Shown: positions 38,822 to 48,729, counted from the stretch's first letter. The stretch is DNA of 64,000 nucleotides from Streptococcus oralis subsp. dentisani (GCF_002096335.1 NZ_NCUW01000030.1:620001-684000), one strand, 5' to 3'. Numbers and translations are program-made. The notes: a model not told the origin generated them from the letters alone.

Positions 38822-39552
38822 TTAATCTTTACCACTTTCAAGTGCTTGGTAGAGCTCATCAGCTGAAGGTTTAATAATTTGTCGAGATATTTTTCCGTCT
38901 TTTAAAATGAGTGCTCTGTCAGTTTTTGAAGCCAACTCAATATCATGAGTGACCATAAAAACACATTTTCCTTGACTCGCTAAATTACGAAGTGTTTCAA
39001 AAATAAGTTTTCTTGAGACGCTGTCCAGAGCTCCTGTTGGCTCATCAGCAAAAATAATTTTACTATCAGCTATTATTGCACGAGTAATAGCCACTTTTTG
39101 CTGTTCTCCACCTGATAAGGTAGCAACTAATGATGATAGTTCTGCTTTAAAATTCAAACTATCCAACATTTTTTTACTTTATTGCTATCAACACTCTTTC
39201 CTGAGAGTCTCAGAGGAAGTGTAACATTTTCTAGTACAGGTAGAGCGGGTACCAGATTATAGTTTTGAAAAATTATTGCAATATCTTGCCTTCTAAATTT
39301 AGCAAGCTTCCCTTCTTTTAAGGTGTATGGATTTACACCATTGATAACAACTTCGCCACTTGTTGGTTCAGATAAACTTGATAAGCAACTTAGCAAAGTA
39401 GACTTTCCAGAACCACTTACACCAAGTATTGATACAAATTCCCCATAATTCACAGATAAAGAAACATCTTTCAAAATAGAGACAATTTTGTCTTGCCCTA
39501 ACAAAAATTCTTTTGAAAGGTTTGAGACTTTAACAGCTACATTATTAACCAT
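38822..39552 (-). pseudogene. ABC ATPase split by a frameshift at a 7-A tract (possibly recoded)
   Basis: The upstream part (39552 to TGA at 39154) has VNNVAVKVSNLSKEF, Walker A GVSGSGKST, and Q-loop IIFQNYNLVPALPVLENVTLP. The downstream part (ATG at 39169 to 38822) has signature LSGGEQQKVAITRA, Walker B IIFADEPTGALD and H-loop VTHDIE. Both are needed for one working ATPase; joined they give about 243 aa, the family size. The break is at GTA AAA AAA TGT, where a -1 slip on A-AAA-AAA puts ribosomes onto ATG TTG GAT. It may be a true break, slippage, or a homopolymer error. The start at 39552 has AGGAGG upstream. Confidence 0.85.
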
Positions 39553-39880
39553 AATAAATCCTCCTGATTCCAGTGTCATCTTTGATTTAATTATACAATA
39601 TTGGAATTCTATTAATATCAAGTAAGTAACTTATGAAACGTATTTTTAATGGATAAAATTTCTATTTCCTCTGGAACTCGAATAAAGGTCTTTAGCGAAC
39701 TAAGAATTTTTTCTATTACCATAATAGTATCGAAAGCGTAAACATAGCTTTATTAAGAGGTACAGCTATTCTATACAAAATTTAAACATAAAACTTAGGT
39801 ATACTTAATAAATGAGAATTAAAGTTAGCTATAACAAAGATAGTAGCATATGTAAAACTACTCTCCACCAAGCAGACTTA
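39553..39880. other. Intergenic region upstream of the split ABC operon
   Basis: AT-rich, about 330 nt, between the ATPase start and the pdxT terminator. I see no open frame with a ribosome site, no clear promoter pair and no repeat. A short plus-strand frame (39812 onward) runs through the terminator into pdxT and is not credible. Confidence 0.4.
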
Positions 39881-39924
39881 TCAAAAAGAAAAGGCGCTAG
39901 GACTGAGGAAACAGTTCTAACGCT
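39881..39924 (-). terminator. Terminator of pdxS-pdxT
   Basis: AGCGTTAGAACTG / CAGTCCTAGCGCC on the minus strand with loop tttcct, then TTTTCTTTTT. It is 57 nt beyond the pdxT stop. Confidence 0.85.
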
Positions 39925-39980
39925 AAAATTAAAAAAATTTCAATTACAGTATAGCACAGGAAGTGATTTTTTGCGCTTTT

Positions 39981-40565
39981 TTACTGTCTTTTTTCTTTAC
40001 ACATTTTGATAAAATACTGGTGCAAGCTAACATCATCGGTCAATTCTGGATGAAAAGAGGTCACCAGCATATTTTTTTCCTGAGCTGCAACGATTTGGTC
40101 GTCTACGGTTGCTAGAATTTCCACACCCTCTCCAAGACTACTGATAATCGGACCGCGAATAAAGGTCATGGGAATCTTGCCAACTCCTTTACATTCTGCC
40201 TCAGTATAGAAACTTCCCAGTTGGCGTCCGTAGGCATTGCGCTCAACTACTATATCCATGGTTCCAAGATGACTTTCTTCCTGAGAAATAATTTCCTTAG
40301 CTAGCAAAATCAAGCCCGCACAAGTACCAAAAACGGGAAGGCCAGAAAGTATAGCTTCTCGGATGGGAAGCAACATCTGCTGATCACGCAAGAGTTTGCC
40401 CATGGTTGTGGATTCCCCACCAGGCATTATCAAACCAGACAAGTCACTCTGATGCTGTTGAAAATCATCTAAATTTCTGATTTCGACACTTGTGACACCT
40501 AATTTATCTAGCACTTTTTCATGCTCTTCAAAGGCACCTTGCAAGGCTAATATTCCGATTTTCAT
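39981..40565 (-). CDS. pdxT: Pyridoxal 5'-phosphate synthase glutaminase subunit
   Basis: Class I glutaminase delivering ammonia to PdxS, 194 aa. It begins [14 protein letters not shown], with PGGESTTMG, nucleophile Cys in [11 protein letters not shown], and catalytic His-Glu in SFHPELTDD. It starts 1 nt after the pdxS stop. Confidence 0.96.
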   Translation of the reverse strand: MKIGILALQGAFEEHEKVLDKLGVTSVEIRNLDDFQQHQSDLSGLIMPGGESTTMGKLLRDQQMLLPIREAILSGLPVFGTCAGLILLAKEIISQEESHLGTMDIVVERNAYGRQLGSFYTEAECKGVGKIPMTFIRGPIISSLGEGVEILATVDDQIVAAQEKNMLVTSFHPELTDDVSLHQYFIKMCKEKRQ

Positions 40566-41441
40566 CTATTTTCCTCGCTCAGCCATGAGAATTTGGATTT
40601 CATTCTCATTGATACCAACCATGGCTTCCCCTAAGTCTTCAGAGATTTGAGCCAAAATTTGAGGATTTTGGTAGTTGGTTACGGCTTTGACAATGGCACT
40701 TGCCCGTTTAACAGGGTCGCCTGACTTGAAAATACCTGATCCAACAAAAACACCTTCTGCTCCCAGTTGCATCATTAAGGCCGCATCTGCTGGCGTTGCA
40801 ACACCTCCAGCTGCAAAATTTACAACTGGCAATTTTCCATGTTCATGGACGTACTGAACTAATTCAATAGGGACTTGCAAGTCCTTAGCAGCAACATAAA
40901 GTTCGTCCTCACGGAGATTTTGAATGCGGCGAATTTCCTGATTCATCATGCGCATATGACGAACGGCTTGGACAATATCTCCTGTCCCTGGTTCTCCTTT
41001 GGTACGAATCATAGAAGCACCTTCAGCGATACGACGCAAGGCTTCTCCCAAGTCCTTAGCCCCACATACAAAAGGTACTTGAAATTCTTTCTTGTCCACA
41101 TGGAAACGGTCGTCAGCTGGAGAAAGCACTTCACTTTCATCGATATAGTCGATCTCAATGGCCTCTAAAATCTGAGCTTCTACAAAATGCCCGATTCTAA
41201 CCTTGGCCATCACTGGAATGCTCACCGCTTCTTGGATTTCCTTAATCATCTTTGGGTCACTCATACGGGAAACACCGCCAGCTGCACGAATATCAGCTGG
41301 AATCCGCTCTAAGGCCATAACAGCAGCCGCGCCAGCAGCCTCTGCAATACGGGCCTGTTCAGGATTTTGTACATCCATGATAACACCGCCCTTGAGCATC
41401 TGCGCCAAGTTTTTATTTAGTTCATAACGATTTTCAGTCAT
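40566..41441 (-). CDS. pdxS: Pyridoxal 5'-phosphate synthase lyase subunit
   Basis: Makes PLP from ribose-5-phosphate, glyceraldehyde-3-phosphate and ammonia, 291 aa. [22 protein letters not shown], the Schiff-base Lys in [16 protein letters not shown], and [20 protein letters not shown] are diagnostic. First gene of pdxST; no MocR-type regulator PdxR is adjacent. Confidence 0.97.
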   Translation of the reverse strand: MTENRYELNKNLAQMLKGGVIMDVQNPEQARIAEAAGAAAVMALERIPADIRAAGGVSRMSDPKMIKEIQEAVSIPVMAKVRIGHFVEAQILEAIEIDYIDESEVLSPADDRFHVDKKEFQVPFVCGAKDLGEALRRIAEGASMIRTKGEPGTGDIVQAVRHMRMMNQEIRRIQNLREDELYVAAKDLQVPIELVQYVHEHGKLPVVNFAAGGVATPADAALMMQLGAEGVFVGSGIFKSGDPVKRASAIVKAVTNYQNPQILAQISEDLGEAMVGINENEIQILMAERGK

Positions 41442-41544
41442 TTCTTTTTACTCTTTACTTGTATTGGTAGCTACCATTCCATTTTAAGCCAGAAAAGAAT
41501 GAACCTCAAGATAAAAAAATCATAATTGTATGGGTACAAAATGA

Positions 41545-41581
41545 TTAAAAAACTATCTGACCTTAACTTAAGGCCAGATAG
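41545..41581 (-). terminator. Terminator of nox
   Basis: CTATCTGGCCTTAA / TTAAGGTCAGATAG nearly perfect inverted repeat on the minus strand, followed by TTTTTTAAT. It is 10 nt after the nox stop. Confidence 0.88.
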
Positions 41582-41590
41582 CTCATTTTT

Positions 41591-42970
41591 TTATTTTTCA
41601 GCTGTAAGTGCAGCCATTGTGATGTAGTTGTATGGTTTATTGAAGTGTGGCAAGAAGAATAGGTCTGTTAAGGCCAATTTATCAATTGTCACATGTTCTT
41701 GGATAGCAAGTGAGAACATGTGGATTCCCATACTGATAGCAGAATCACGTGATACCATTTGAGCACCAAGAATTTCACGGCTGTCTTTGTCAAAGACAAT
41801 CTTGATAGCAACTTCGTGGTTGTCATGTTTGATAAATTCAGGTTTTTGAAGATCGTTAAAGCCAGTTTCAGTTGCGTTATAACCAGCAGCTTTTGCTTTC
41901 TCAAGAGTCAAACCAGTTGAAACCATGTGAAGACCATAGATAGAGATACCGTTTGATCCTTGTACACCGATTCCTTCCAATTCATGTCCACAAGCGTTGT
42001 AAGCACCAACGATACCAGTGCGTACAGCATTTGAAGCAAGCGCGATGTAGCTAGTGTCTTTACGAGCGTTGTCATAAACAGTTGCACAGTCACCAACAGC
42101 GTATACACCTGGAATAGATGTTTCTTGTTTCTTATCTACAAGAAAGGCACCGTTGCGGAAGAGTTCAATCTTACCATCAGCAAGGGCCGTGTTCGGACGG
42201 AAACCAACTGCAAGAACCACCATATCCACATCAAATGTTTCTTTGTCTGTTACCAGGCGTTCAACTTTGCCATCACCTTGGATTGCTTTTACTGTTTGAC
42301 CTAGTGCCAAGCGGATGTTATGATCTTCCAAGTTCTTCGCCATCATTTGAGTGAAGTCTTTGTCATAGTAACCATTTAAGACAGTGTCTACGATATCTAC
42401 TAGAACCACTTCTTTTCCAAGACGCTCGAAGGCTTCAGCAAGTTCTACACCGATGTAACCACCACCAACAACGGCAATGCGCTCAAGGTGCTTGCTCTTG
42501 TCTTCAAGTTTCTCAATAACTTCTTCAGCGTTTTGGTACAACTTAACAAATTGAACATTTTCAAGTGTTGCTTTGAATTCGCGGTTGCCCTTAACAATTT
42601 CAACACCTTCGATTGGAGGCAAGATTGGAGTTGAACCAGTCGCAAAGATTAATTTGTCGTAAGATTCTTTGTGTTCTTGACCTTCAACTTCTGCAGTCAC
42701 AACTTTATTATCGTAGTCAATTGAAAGAACTGGTGAGTTCATGTAAACTTTAGCACCTTTTGCTTCCAATTTTTCTTTATCAGAGTAGAAGAGACCTTCT
42801 GGGCCATCAATTTGTTCCCCGATCCAAAGCGCCATTCCACAACCAAGGAATGAAATATTTGAGTTTTGGTCAAATACAACGATTTCATTTTCATGTCCGA
42901 AGTTGTCCAACATAGTATTGATACATGCTGTACCAGCGTGGTTAGCACCAACTACAACGATTTTACTCAT
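41591..42970 (-). CDS. nox: NADH oxidase (H2O-forming)
   Basis: FAD enzyme reducing O2 to water with NADH, 459 aa, important for aerobic NAD+ regeneration in streptococci. FAD motif [13 protein letters not shown], the redox Cys in [10 protein letters not shown] at about residue 44, NADH motif [15 protein letters not shown], and FAD motif [10 protein letters not shown]. The C-terminal [18 protein letters not shown] closes the dimer domain. Its promoter is overlapped by a cre-like site. Confidence 0.95.
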   Translation of the reverse strand: MSKIVVVGANHAGTACINTMLDNFGHENEIVVFDQNSNISFLGCGMALWIGEQIDGPEGLFYSDKEKLEAKGAKVYMNSPVLSIDYDNKVVTAEVEGQEHKESYDKLIFATGSTPILPPIEGVEIVKGNREFKATLENVQFVKLYQNAEEVIEKLEDKSKHLERIAVVGGGYIGVELAEAFERLGKEVVLVDIVDTVLNGYYDKDFTQMMAKNLEDHNIRLALGQTVKAIQGDGKVERLVTDKETFDVDMVVLAVGFRPNTALADGKIELFRNGAFLVDKKQETSIPGVYAVGDCATVYDNARKDTSYIALASNAVRTGIVGAYNACGHELEGIGVQGSNGISIYGLHMVSTGLTLEKAKAAGYNATETGFNDLQKPEFIKHDNHEVAIKIVFDKDSREILGAQMVSRDSAISMGIHMFSLAIQEHVTIDKLALTDLFFLPHFNKPYNYITMAALTAEK

Positions 42971-43022
42971 AGAAAAATTCCTACCTTTAATTTATGATTT
43001 ACCTTTCTAGTATAACATTTAC

Positions 43023-43036
43023 TGTTAGCGTTTACA
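43023..43036. promoter_or_regulatory. cre-like site in the nox promoter
   Basis: TGTTAGCGTTTACA fits the CcpA consensus TGNNANCGNNNNCA and lies within the nox core promoter, overlapping the -35. Confidence 0.65.
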
Positions 43037-43162
43037 AGGAATTTGCTTAGATTTCTCTTTTTTTCAGTAAAAAGATCCTTATTATATTAATTGTTTTGAG
43101 TTCCTATCCCATATTTTATATTTTTTAAGCATATTTCTTGACTTTTTGTCAAAAATTATTTG

Positions 43163-43176
43163 TGAAAACGCTGACT
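43163..43176. promoter_or_regulatory. cre-like site in the apbE promoter
   Basis: TGAAAACGCTGACT matches most of the CcpA consensus; the last consensus A is T. It lies between the -35 and -10 of the apbE promoter. Confidence 0.5.
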
Positions 43177-43280
43177 TTATGTTATGCTAGAAACATGGAA
43201 AGAAAATGTAAGGGGTTAAATCATCATAGAATTTAACATAACTTAGAAGATTTCCTATGAAGTAGAAAGGAGTTGGTAGC

Positions 43281-44210
43281 TTGCCTCTTCGTTCACGTTC
43301 TGAACGGCTAATGGGAACAACTATCACCATTTCATTAGTAGATGAACAGGCCGATTGCCTGCTTCAAGGAGCCTTTGATTTGCTCAAAGAGCTCGAGTAC
43401 CGCTTCAACGCCAACAGTCAAGAATCCGAACTGATGGAAATCAATCACCAGGCTGGAATTGCACCTGTAAAGGTCCATCCTGACCTGTTTGAACTGATTG
43501 AACTTGGTTTAGAACACAGCCTAGCTCCATCTAGCCACCTCAATATCAGTATTGGTCCCTTGATTCAAACTTGGCGAATCGGCTTTGCAGATGCCCGACT
43601 CCCAGAGCTAAACGAAATCGAAGCTGTCTTGCCTCTAGTTGACCCGCATGTTATCAAGTTAGATCCCGCTAGCTCTACTGTCTTTTTAGAGAAGGAAGGG
43701 ATGAAACTTGATCTAGGTTGTTTAGCTAAAGGGTATAGTGCAGATAAGGTTGCCCAGTATTTAAAAGCACACGGAGTCACTTCTGCCTTGATCAATCTCG
43801 GAGGAAATATTCTCACTATCGGGAATAATCAAGCCAAAGATGGGAAAGCCTGGCAGATTGGTATTCAAGATCCGCGAAATCCTCGTGGCAATCATCTCCT
43901 AACCATTCCTGCTTCTAACAAATCCGTTGTAACTTCAGGTATCTATGAACGACACCTGACAGTAGATGGAAAAGACTATCACCATATCTTTGATAGTGAG
44001 ACAGGCTTTCCTGTCGAAACCGATCTTGCTAGCCTAACGATTGTCTCTGATAAATCCGTTGATGGTGAGATATGGACAACACGCCTTTTCGGAGAACGAA
44101 GCGCTTCTATCCTCTGGCAAGTCGAAAGTATAGATGGTATTGAAGCCATCCTCATTGACAAAGAGGGACGCCTTGCTTGTTCTTCAGGCCTTCAAAATTG
44201 TATTATGTAA
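43281..44210 (+). CDS. apbE: FAD:protein FMN transferase (ApbE)
   Basis: Covalently attaches FMN to Ser/Thr of target proteins, 309 aa. LMGTTITISL near the start, GCLAKGYSADKVAQYLKAHG, INLGGNI, and the metal/FAD site in HHIFDSETGFPV are the family landmarks. No signal peptide or lipobox is present, so it should work in the cytosol, unlike the lipoprotein ApbEs. The start is a TTG with GGAG 8 nt upstream; an ATG 10 codons in is the alternative. It is followed by two flavodoxin-fold genes, the second bearing candidate target motifs. Confidence 0.88.
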   Translation: MPLRSRSERLMGTTITISLVDEQADCLLQGAFDLLKELEYRFNANSQESELMEINHQAGIAPVKVHPDLFELIELGLEHSLAPSSHLNISIGPLIQTWRIGFADARLPELNEIEAVLPLVDPHVIKLDPASSTVFLEKEGMKLDLGCLAKGYSADKVAQYLKAHGVTSALINLGGNILTIGNNQAKDGKAWQIGIQDPRNPRGNHLLTIPASNKSVVTSGIYERHLTVDGKDYHHIFDSETGFPVETDLASLTIVSDKSVDGEIWTTRLFGERSASILWQVESIDGIEAILIDKEGRLACSSGLQNCIM

Positions 44211-44228
44211 AAAGAGAAAGGAAATCTC

Positions 44229-44834
44229 ATGCTAAAACTTATTGCCATTGTTGGAACGAACTCTAAACGTTCTACAAACCGCCAATTGCTCCAATACATG
44301 CAAAAACACTTTGCGGATAAAGCTGAAATTGAACTCGTTGAAATCAAGGACATCCCTGTTTTCAACAAACCAGCAGATAAGCAACTTCCAGCTGAAATTC
44401 TTGAGATTGCAGCTAAAATTGAAGCGTCTGATGGTGTGATTATCGGTACTCCTGAGTACGACCACTCTATCCCAGCAGTTTTGATGAGCGCTCTTGCTTG
44501 GCTATCTTATGGTATCTACCCACTTTTGAACAAACCAATCATGATCACTGGTGCTTCATACGGCACTCTTGGTTCCTCTCGTGCCCAATTGCAACTTCGT
44601 CAAATCTTGAACGCTCCTGAAATTAAGGCAAATGTTCTTCCAGATGAATTCTTGCTTTCACACTCTCTTCAAGCATTTAACCCAAGTGGGGACTTGGTTG
44701 ACCTTGACGTCATCAAGAAATTGGATGCCATCTTTGATGACTTCCGTATCTTCGTGAAGATTACTGAAAAATTGCGCAATGCACAAGAATTGCTTCGCAA
44801 AGATGCTGAAGAATTTGACTGGGAAAATTTGTAA
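44229..44834 (+). CDS. NAD(P)H-dependent FMN reductase-like flavoprotein
   Basis: 201 aa flavodoxin-fold protein: IAIVGTNSKRSTNRQLLQYM for FMN phosphate, GTPEYDHSIPAVLMSALAWLS, and ITGASYGTLGSSRAQLQLRQIL. It probably reduces free or bound flavin with NAD(P)H. Middle gene of the apbE operon, 18 nt after apbE and 17 nt before the larger paralogue, to which its sequence is clearly related. No C-terminal flavinylation motif. Confidence 0.9.
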   Translation: MLKLIAIVGTNSKRSTNRQLLQYMQKHFADKAEIELVEIKDIPVFNKPADKQLPAEILEIAAKIEASDGVIIGTPEYDHSIPAVLMSALAWLSYGIYPLLNKPIMITGASYGTLGSSRAQLQLRQILNAPEIKANVLPDEFLLSHSLQAFNPSGDLVDLDVIKKLDAIFDDFRIFVKITEKLRNAQELLRKDAEEFDWENL

Positions 44835-44851
44835 GATAGGAGACCGAAAGA

Positions 44852-46096
44852 ATGAAATTTGTTGGACTTGTTGGATCAAACTACGATCAATCATATAACC
44901 GCAAACTCTTGGAATTTATCCGTCGCAATTTTAAATTCAAATTTGAATTAGAAGTTCTTGAAATCGACGAAGTTCCAATGTTTAACCAAGACGAAAAATG
45001 GGACGAAAGTTTCCAATTGCGTTTCTTATATAACAAGATTACGCGTGCTGATGGTGTTATTATCGCTACTCCTGAGCACAACCACACTATCTCAGCTTCA
45101 CTCAAATCTGTACTTGAATGGCTTTCATACGAAGTTCATCCATTTGAAAACAAACCTGTTATGATTGTGGGAGCATCATACTACGACCAAGGAACTTCAC
45201 GTGCCCAAGTTCACCTTCGTAAGATCCTTGACGCTCCAGGTGTCAATGCCTACACGCTTCCAGGTAACGAATTTCTTCTTGGTAAAGCTAAGGAAGCTTT
45301 TGATAACGACGGAAATATCACCAACGAAGGAACTGTTAAATTCCTTGAGACTTGCTTAGATAACTTTGTAAAATACGTAGGAGTCGTTTCGAAATTGAAA
45401 AAACCAAAACCAATCGAACCAGAAGACTTGGATTGTGGAAAACCAATCGCTACAACCATCACAGAAGTTGATCCTGACGATCCAGAATGGGTAGAAAAAG
45501 TTGCTGCAATCACTGGCGCTGTTTCTGGTGATACCTATGTCAAATTGGACCACGGTATCTTGACAGTTAACCAAATCGATATGTTCTTGAAAGCTATGCC
45601 ATTTGAATTGACATATGCTGATGACAACAACCAATTCCTCTACTACAATAACGCTCACCAAGATCCAGACACCATGTTTGCTAAACGTGTACCACCTCAA
45701 TCAGGTAACCGTATGTCAACTGTGCATGGTTCTCTTCCACCAGCACGCATGAAGAATGTAGAGTGGGTTATCGGAACACTTCGCAACGGAAACCAAGAAT
45801 ACGTCCGTACGATTGTTCCAGGATCTCCTGCAGGTGTTATCAACACTCACAACTACCAAGCTATGTACTATCCTGACGGATCATACGCTGGTATCAATGA
45901 AATCGTCTTTAACTTCCAACCATGGCTTGACTGGTACCTAAAAGAAACTGGTCAACGTTTGGTAGGTGGTAGCGGACCATTTGCTCCTGCTGCTGGAGGA
46001 CATGGAGATGCTGATGCTACTTCTGGCGCTTCTGATTCAGGTGACGCTGGAGGCCACGGTGGTGGCGCAGACGCTACTTCTGGTGCAAGTAACTAA
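44852..46096 (+). CDS. Multidomain flavoprotein: FMN reductase-like, PAS-like, and tail with two flavinylation motifs
   Basis: 414 aa. Residues 1 to about 185 repeat the flavodoxin fold of the gene before (VGLVGSNYDQSYNRKLLEFI, ATPEHNHTISASLKSVLEWLS). About 235-365 resembles the PAS domain found with DUF438: ILTVNQIDMFLKAMPFELTY, ADDNNQFLYYNN, and PPQSGNRMSTVHGSLPP. The last 43 residues are Gly/Ala/Asp-rich and hold DATSGAS twice (388-394 and 407-413). That fits the ApbE acceptor pattern Dxx(S/T)GA(T/S), and apbE is two genes upstream. No signal peptide or helix, so cytosolic. Likely an electron-transfer protein carrying covalent FMN; its acceptor is unknown. Confidence 0.85.
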   Translation: MKFVGLVGSNYDQSYNRKLLEFIRRNFKFKFELEVLEIDEVPMFNQDEKWDESFQLRFLYNKITRADGVIIATPEHNHTISASLKSVLEWLSYEVHPFENKPVMIVGASYYDQGTSRAQVHLRKILDAPGVNAYTLPGNEFLLGKAKEAFDNDGNITNEGTVKFLETCLDNFVKYVGVVSKLKKPKPIEPEDLDCGKPIATTITEVDPDDPEWVEKVAAITGAVSGDTYVKLDHGILTVNQIDMFLKAMPFELTYADDNNQFLYYNNAHQDPDTMFAKRVPPQSGNRMSTVHGSLPPARMKNVEWVIGTLRNGNQEYVRTIVPGSPAGVINTHNYQAMYYPDGSYAGINEIVFNFQPWLDWYLKETGQRLVGGSGPFAPAAGGHGDADATSGASDSGDAGGHGGGADATSGASN

Positions 46097-46102
46097 AAAA
46101 CC

Positions 46103-46133
46103 AAAAAGGAGCCTAGTGGCTCCTTCTTTTTTT
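46103..46133 (+). terminator. Terminator of the apbE operon
   Basis: AAAAAGGAGCC / GGCTCCTTCTTTTTTT with loop tagt, starting 6 nt after the stop codon. Confidence 0.9.
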
Positions 46134-46142
46134 ATTATTACC

Positions 46143-46178
46143 AAAAAAGGGTTTTGTAGATGATCTACAAAACCCTTG
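46143..46178 (-). terminator. Terminator of the DUF896 gene
   Basis: AAGGGTTTTGTAGAT / ATCTACAAAACCCTT perfect stem; T-run follows on the minus strand. Confidence 0.88.
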
Positions 46179-46182
46179 AATT

Positions 46183-46440
46183 TTATGAATTTGGATCATC
46201 TAAACTACGGCCATGCAAACCTTTTTCACGTTGTACTTGACGTAGTTTTTCTGGTGTAACGTCGTTGCCTTCTTCGTCCACGATTTTAATTCCTTCAATG
46301 TGGTGACGAACAGAACGACGATAGCCTTCGATGTATTCCTCGCGAAGTTTAGCTTGTTCCACTTTTTCAGCAGAAGTCAAGCCTTCTGTTTTTTTCTTTT
46401 TGGCAAGCTCGTTGATACGAGCGATTTTTTTCGGATCCAT
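46183..46440 (-). CDS. DUF896 family protein (YnzC-like)
   Basis: 85 aa, basic and helical. [20 protein letters not shown] and [20 protein letters not shown] are typical of the family, which in Bacillus is a small three-helix or two-helix SOS-linked protein of unknown role. It lies 41 nt downstream of glyS on the same strand and may be co-transcribed. Confidence 0.85.
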   Translation of the reverse strand: MDPKKIARINELAKKKKTEGLTSAEKVEQAKLREEYIEGYRRSVRHHIEGIKIVDEEGNDVTPEKLRQVQREKGLHGRSLDDPNS

Positions 46441-46481
46441 TTTTTCTCCTTTGTGATAAGATACAGTCCGTTTGACTGAGT

Positions 46482-48518
46482 TTATTTAGTATTGATTTGG
46501 TTAAAACGAGCGAGCTTAGCTGCTTTCTTGGTTAGTTGTGACAAGATGGCCAAACGATTTTGACGGACAGTCTGATCTTCAGCCATTACCATGGTATTTT
46601 CAAAGAAAGCATCAATAACTGGACTAAGCGTAAAGAGTTGTTCTAATTGCTGACTTGCAGTCCCTGACAAAACGAGTGATTCTACTGCCTCTGCCAAAGC
46701 TTTTTCTTCTTCATTCTCAAAGAGGGCCGGATCAATCATGTCAGAACCTTCTGCCTTCTCAGCCAAGTTAAAGGCACGTGAGAGAGATTCGACAGACGAT
46801 TTGAAATCTTCTTTCTTGCTTGCTTCTACGAGAGCACTTGCTGCTTCCAACATATCCGCTACGACAAAATTCGAACCTGCGAGAACTGCTTCCTTAATGT
46901 CTTTTGGAGTAGAACCCATCATCTTATCAACACGAGCCTTGATAAAGTCCATAACCTCTGCTTTATTTTCATAAGTCAAGCTGTCAAATTTTAAACTGTA
47001 AAGGCTGTCAATCAACTCATCCATAGCAATGTGCCAGCCAAAGGCATCCAAGATACGAACCACACCTTGCGTCGCGCGACGAAGGGCATAAGGGTCATTA
47101 GAACCTGATGGAATCAAGCCTACTGAGAAGAAACTCAAAATCGTATCCAATTTGTCTGCAATGGCTAGAATGGCTCCGACCTTGCTCTCTGGAAGTTCTC
47201 CTTCGGCTGATGTAGGCATATAGTGTTCACGAATAGCAGCCGCAACTTCTGGAGTTTCTCCAGCAAGAAGGGCATATTTCTCACCCATAATTCCTTGGAG
47301 TTCATCAAACTCACCAACCATACCTGTCAACAAGTCAAACTTGTAAATGGCTGCTGCACGGGCTAGATCAACCGTTTCATCCACTGACAAACCAGCTTTT
47401 TCTGCCAAGAGAATGGCAATCTGCCCCGTACGAATCATGTGTTCACGAAGGGAACCAATCTTTTCGTGGAAGGTGACATTGTTTAATTTTTCGACAAGAT
47501 CTGCAATAACCAATTTTTGGTCTTCACGCCAGAAGAATTCTCCGTCTTCCAAGCGGGCAACCAAAACTTTTTCATTTCCTTTGATAACATTTTCCAAATG
47601 CTCTGCGTTTCCGTTACGAACAGAAATGAAGTTTGGCAAGAGTTTTCCATCTTGATCACGAACAACAAAATAACGTTGGTGTTCCTTCATCGAAGTCACC
47701 AAAACTTCTTCTGGAACGTCAAGGTATTTGGCGTCAAAACTTCCCATGAAGGCAGTTGGGTATTCAACCAAGTTCAAGACTTCATTAAGCAAGTCCGCAT
47801 CAATTTCGATACGTACACCATGTTTTGCCTCGATTGCTTTGATTTGGTCAACAATCATTTGCTCACGTTCACGTGGATCTGCGATTACAAACTGTTCACG
47901 AAGGTCTTCTTCGTAGCTCACTGCTGACTGAATCTTGGTTTCTTGTCCTAAGAAACGATGACCACGGCTTACACGTGCCCCCTTGATATCAAGGAAGTCC
48001 AAATCAAACTCTTGCTCGTCCAAAAGTACAGTCAAAGTGTGTACAGGGCGGATGTATTCAAAGCTGTTGTTTGCCCAGTGCATGCTGACAGGGAAAGTCA
48101 ATGACTTCAAGACGTCTACTACACCTGGAACAATGTTCTCAACTGGTTGGCCCACTTCTTCCTTGGTAACATAGACATATTCTTCACCCTTGATTTCACG
48201 GAATTCAATATCTTCAACTGTCAAGCCTTTCCCACGGACAAATCCTTGAGCTGCTTTGGTGAAGTTTCCATCACCATCCAAGGCAATTTTCTTTGCTGGT
48301 CCCTTGAAATCTTCTGTTAAATCAGACTGTTTGTCTGCAAGACCAGTCACACGAACAGCCAAACGGCGTGGTGTTGAGAAAGTTTGAATGGCTTCAAAAG
48401 ACAGGCGATTCTCTTTGAGGAAGGCTGCCATTTTTTCACCTAGTTGTTTTTCACTTGGAGTTACTACGTAGGCTGGTAACTCTTCAAGACCGAGTTCTAC
48501 TAATAAGTTTTTTGTCAT
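46482..48518 (-). CDS. glyS: Glycyl-tRNA synthetase beta subunit
   Basis: 678 aa, the tRNA-binding subunit of the alpha2-beta2 glycyl-tRNA synthetase. It begins [19 protein letters not shown], with [29 protein letters not shown] and a C-terminal anticodon-binding part ending AKLARFNQI. It follows glyQ after a 211 nt spacer with two hairpins. Confidence 0.96.
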   Translation of the reverse strand: MTKNLLVELGLEELPAYVVTPSEKQLGEKMAAFLKENRLSFEAIQTFSTPRRLAVRVTGLADKQSDLTEDFKGPAKKIALDGDGNFTKAAQGFVRGKGLTVEDIEFREIKGEEYVYVTKEEVGQPVENIVPGVVDVLKSLTFPVSMHWANNSFEYIRPVHTLTVLLDEQEFDLDFLDIKGARVSRGHRFLGQETKIQSAVSYEEDLREQFVIADPREREQMIVDQIKAIEAKHGVRIEIDADLLNEVLNLVEYPTAFMGSFDAKYLDVPEEVLVTSMKEHQRYFVVRDQDGKLLPNFISVRNGNAEHLENVIKGNEKVLVARLEDGEFFWREDQKLVIADLVEKLNNVTFHEKIGSLREHMIRTGQIAILLAEKAGLSVDETVDLARAAAIYKFDLLTGMVGEFDELQGIMGEKYALLAGETPEVAAAIREHYMPTSAEGELPESKVGAILAIADKLDTILSFFSVGLIPSGSNDPYALRRATQGVVRILDAFGWHIAMDELIDSLYSLKFDSLTYENKAEVMDFIKARVDKMMGSTPKDIKEAVLAGSNFVVADMLEAASALVEASKKEDFKSSVESLSRAFNLAEKAEGSDMIDPALFENEEEKALAEAVESLVLSGTASQQLEQLFTLSPVIDAFFENTMVMAEDQTVRQNRLAILSQLTKKAAKLARFNQINTK

Positions 48519-48604
48519 ATTTTTTCTCCGAAAAGTATCTTTTTATTTTCCAGTTTGCCTTATGTGATTGGCACGCAAGCAACCAACTTCGTTGTTTCAT
48601 TGCT

Positions 48605-48661
48605 AAAATTGGAGTCGAAAGTCTCCAATTTTGCCTAGTATCCTTAGCTTCACTAAGGATA
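48605..48661. other. Two hairpins in the glyQ-glyS spacer
   Basis: AAAATTGGAG / CTCCAATTTT at 48605-48632 and TATCCTTAG / CTAAGGATA at 48639-48661. Neither has a long T-run, so both may be processing or attenuation structures or a short palindromic repeat, rather than terminators. No gene in the spacer 48519-48729. Confidence 0.5.
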
Positions 48662-48729
48662 CCTTCATCACTGCGGCAACTGGCTAAGGGCTCACTCTGT
48701 TCGCCCATTTTCGTAATTTGTCACTCTCT

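Larger units (their letters stand above)
42971..43280. promoter_or_regulatory. Divergent nox/apbE control region
   Basis: 310 nt between two divergent genes. It contains a minus-strand promoter TTGTAA-17-TATACT (43009-43037) for nox and a plus-strand promoter TTGTGA-17-TATGCT (43160-43188) for apbE. Each overlaps a cre-like site. No other gene seen. Confidence 0.65.

Noticed and set aside
39812..40009. 65-codon plus-strand frame upstream of pdxT
   Set aside because: It runs through the pdxST terminator into the pdxT 3' end, has no ribosome site and low-complexity composition.
41442..41544. Regulatory RNA or PdxR site upstream of pdxS
   Set aside because: Short AT-rich spacer with only the nox terminator beyond it; no operator repeats or MocR gene seen.
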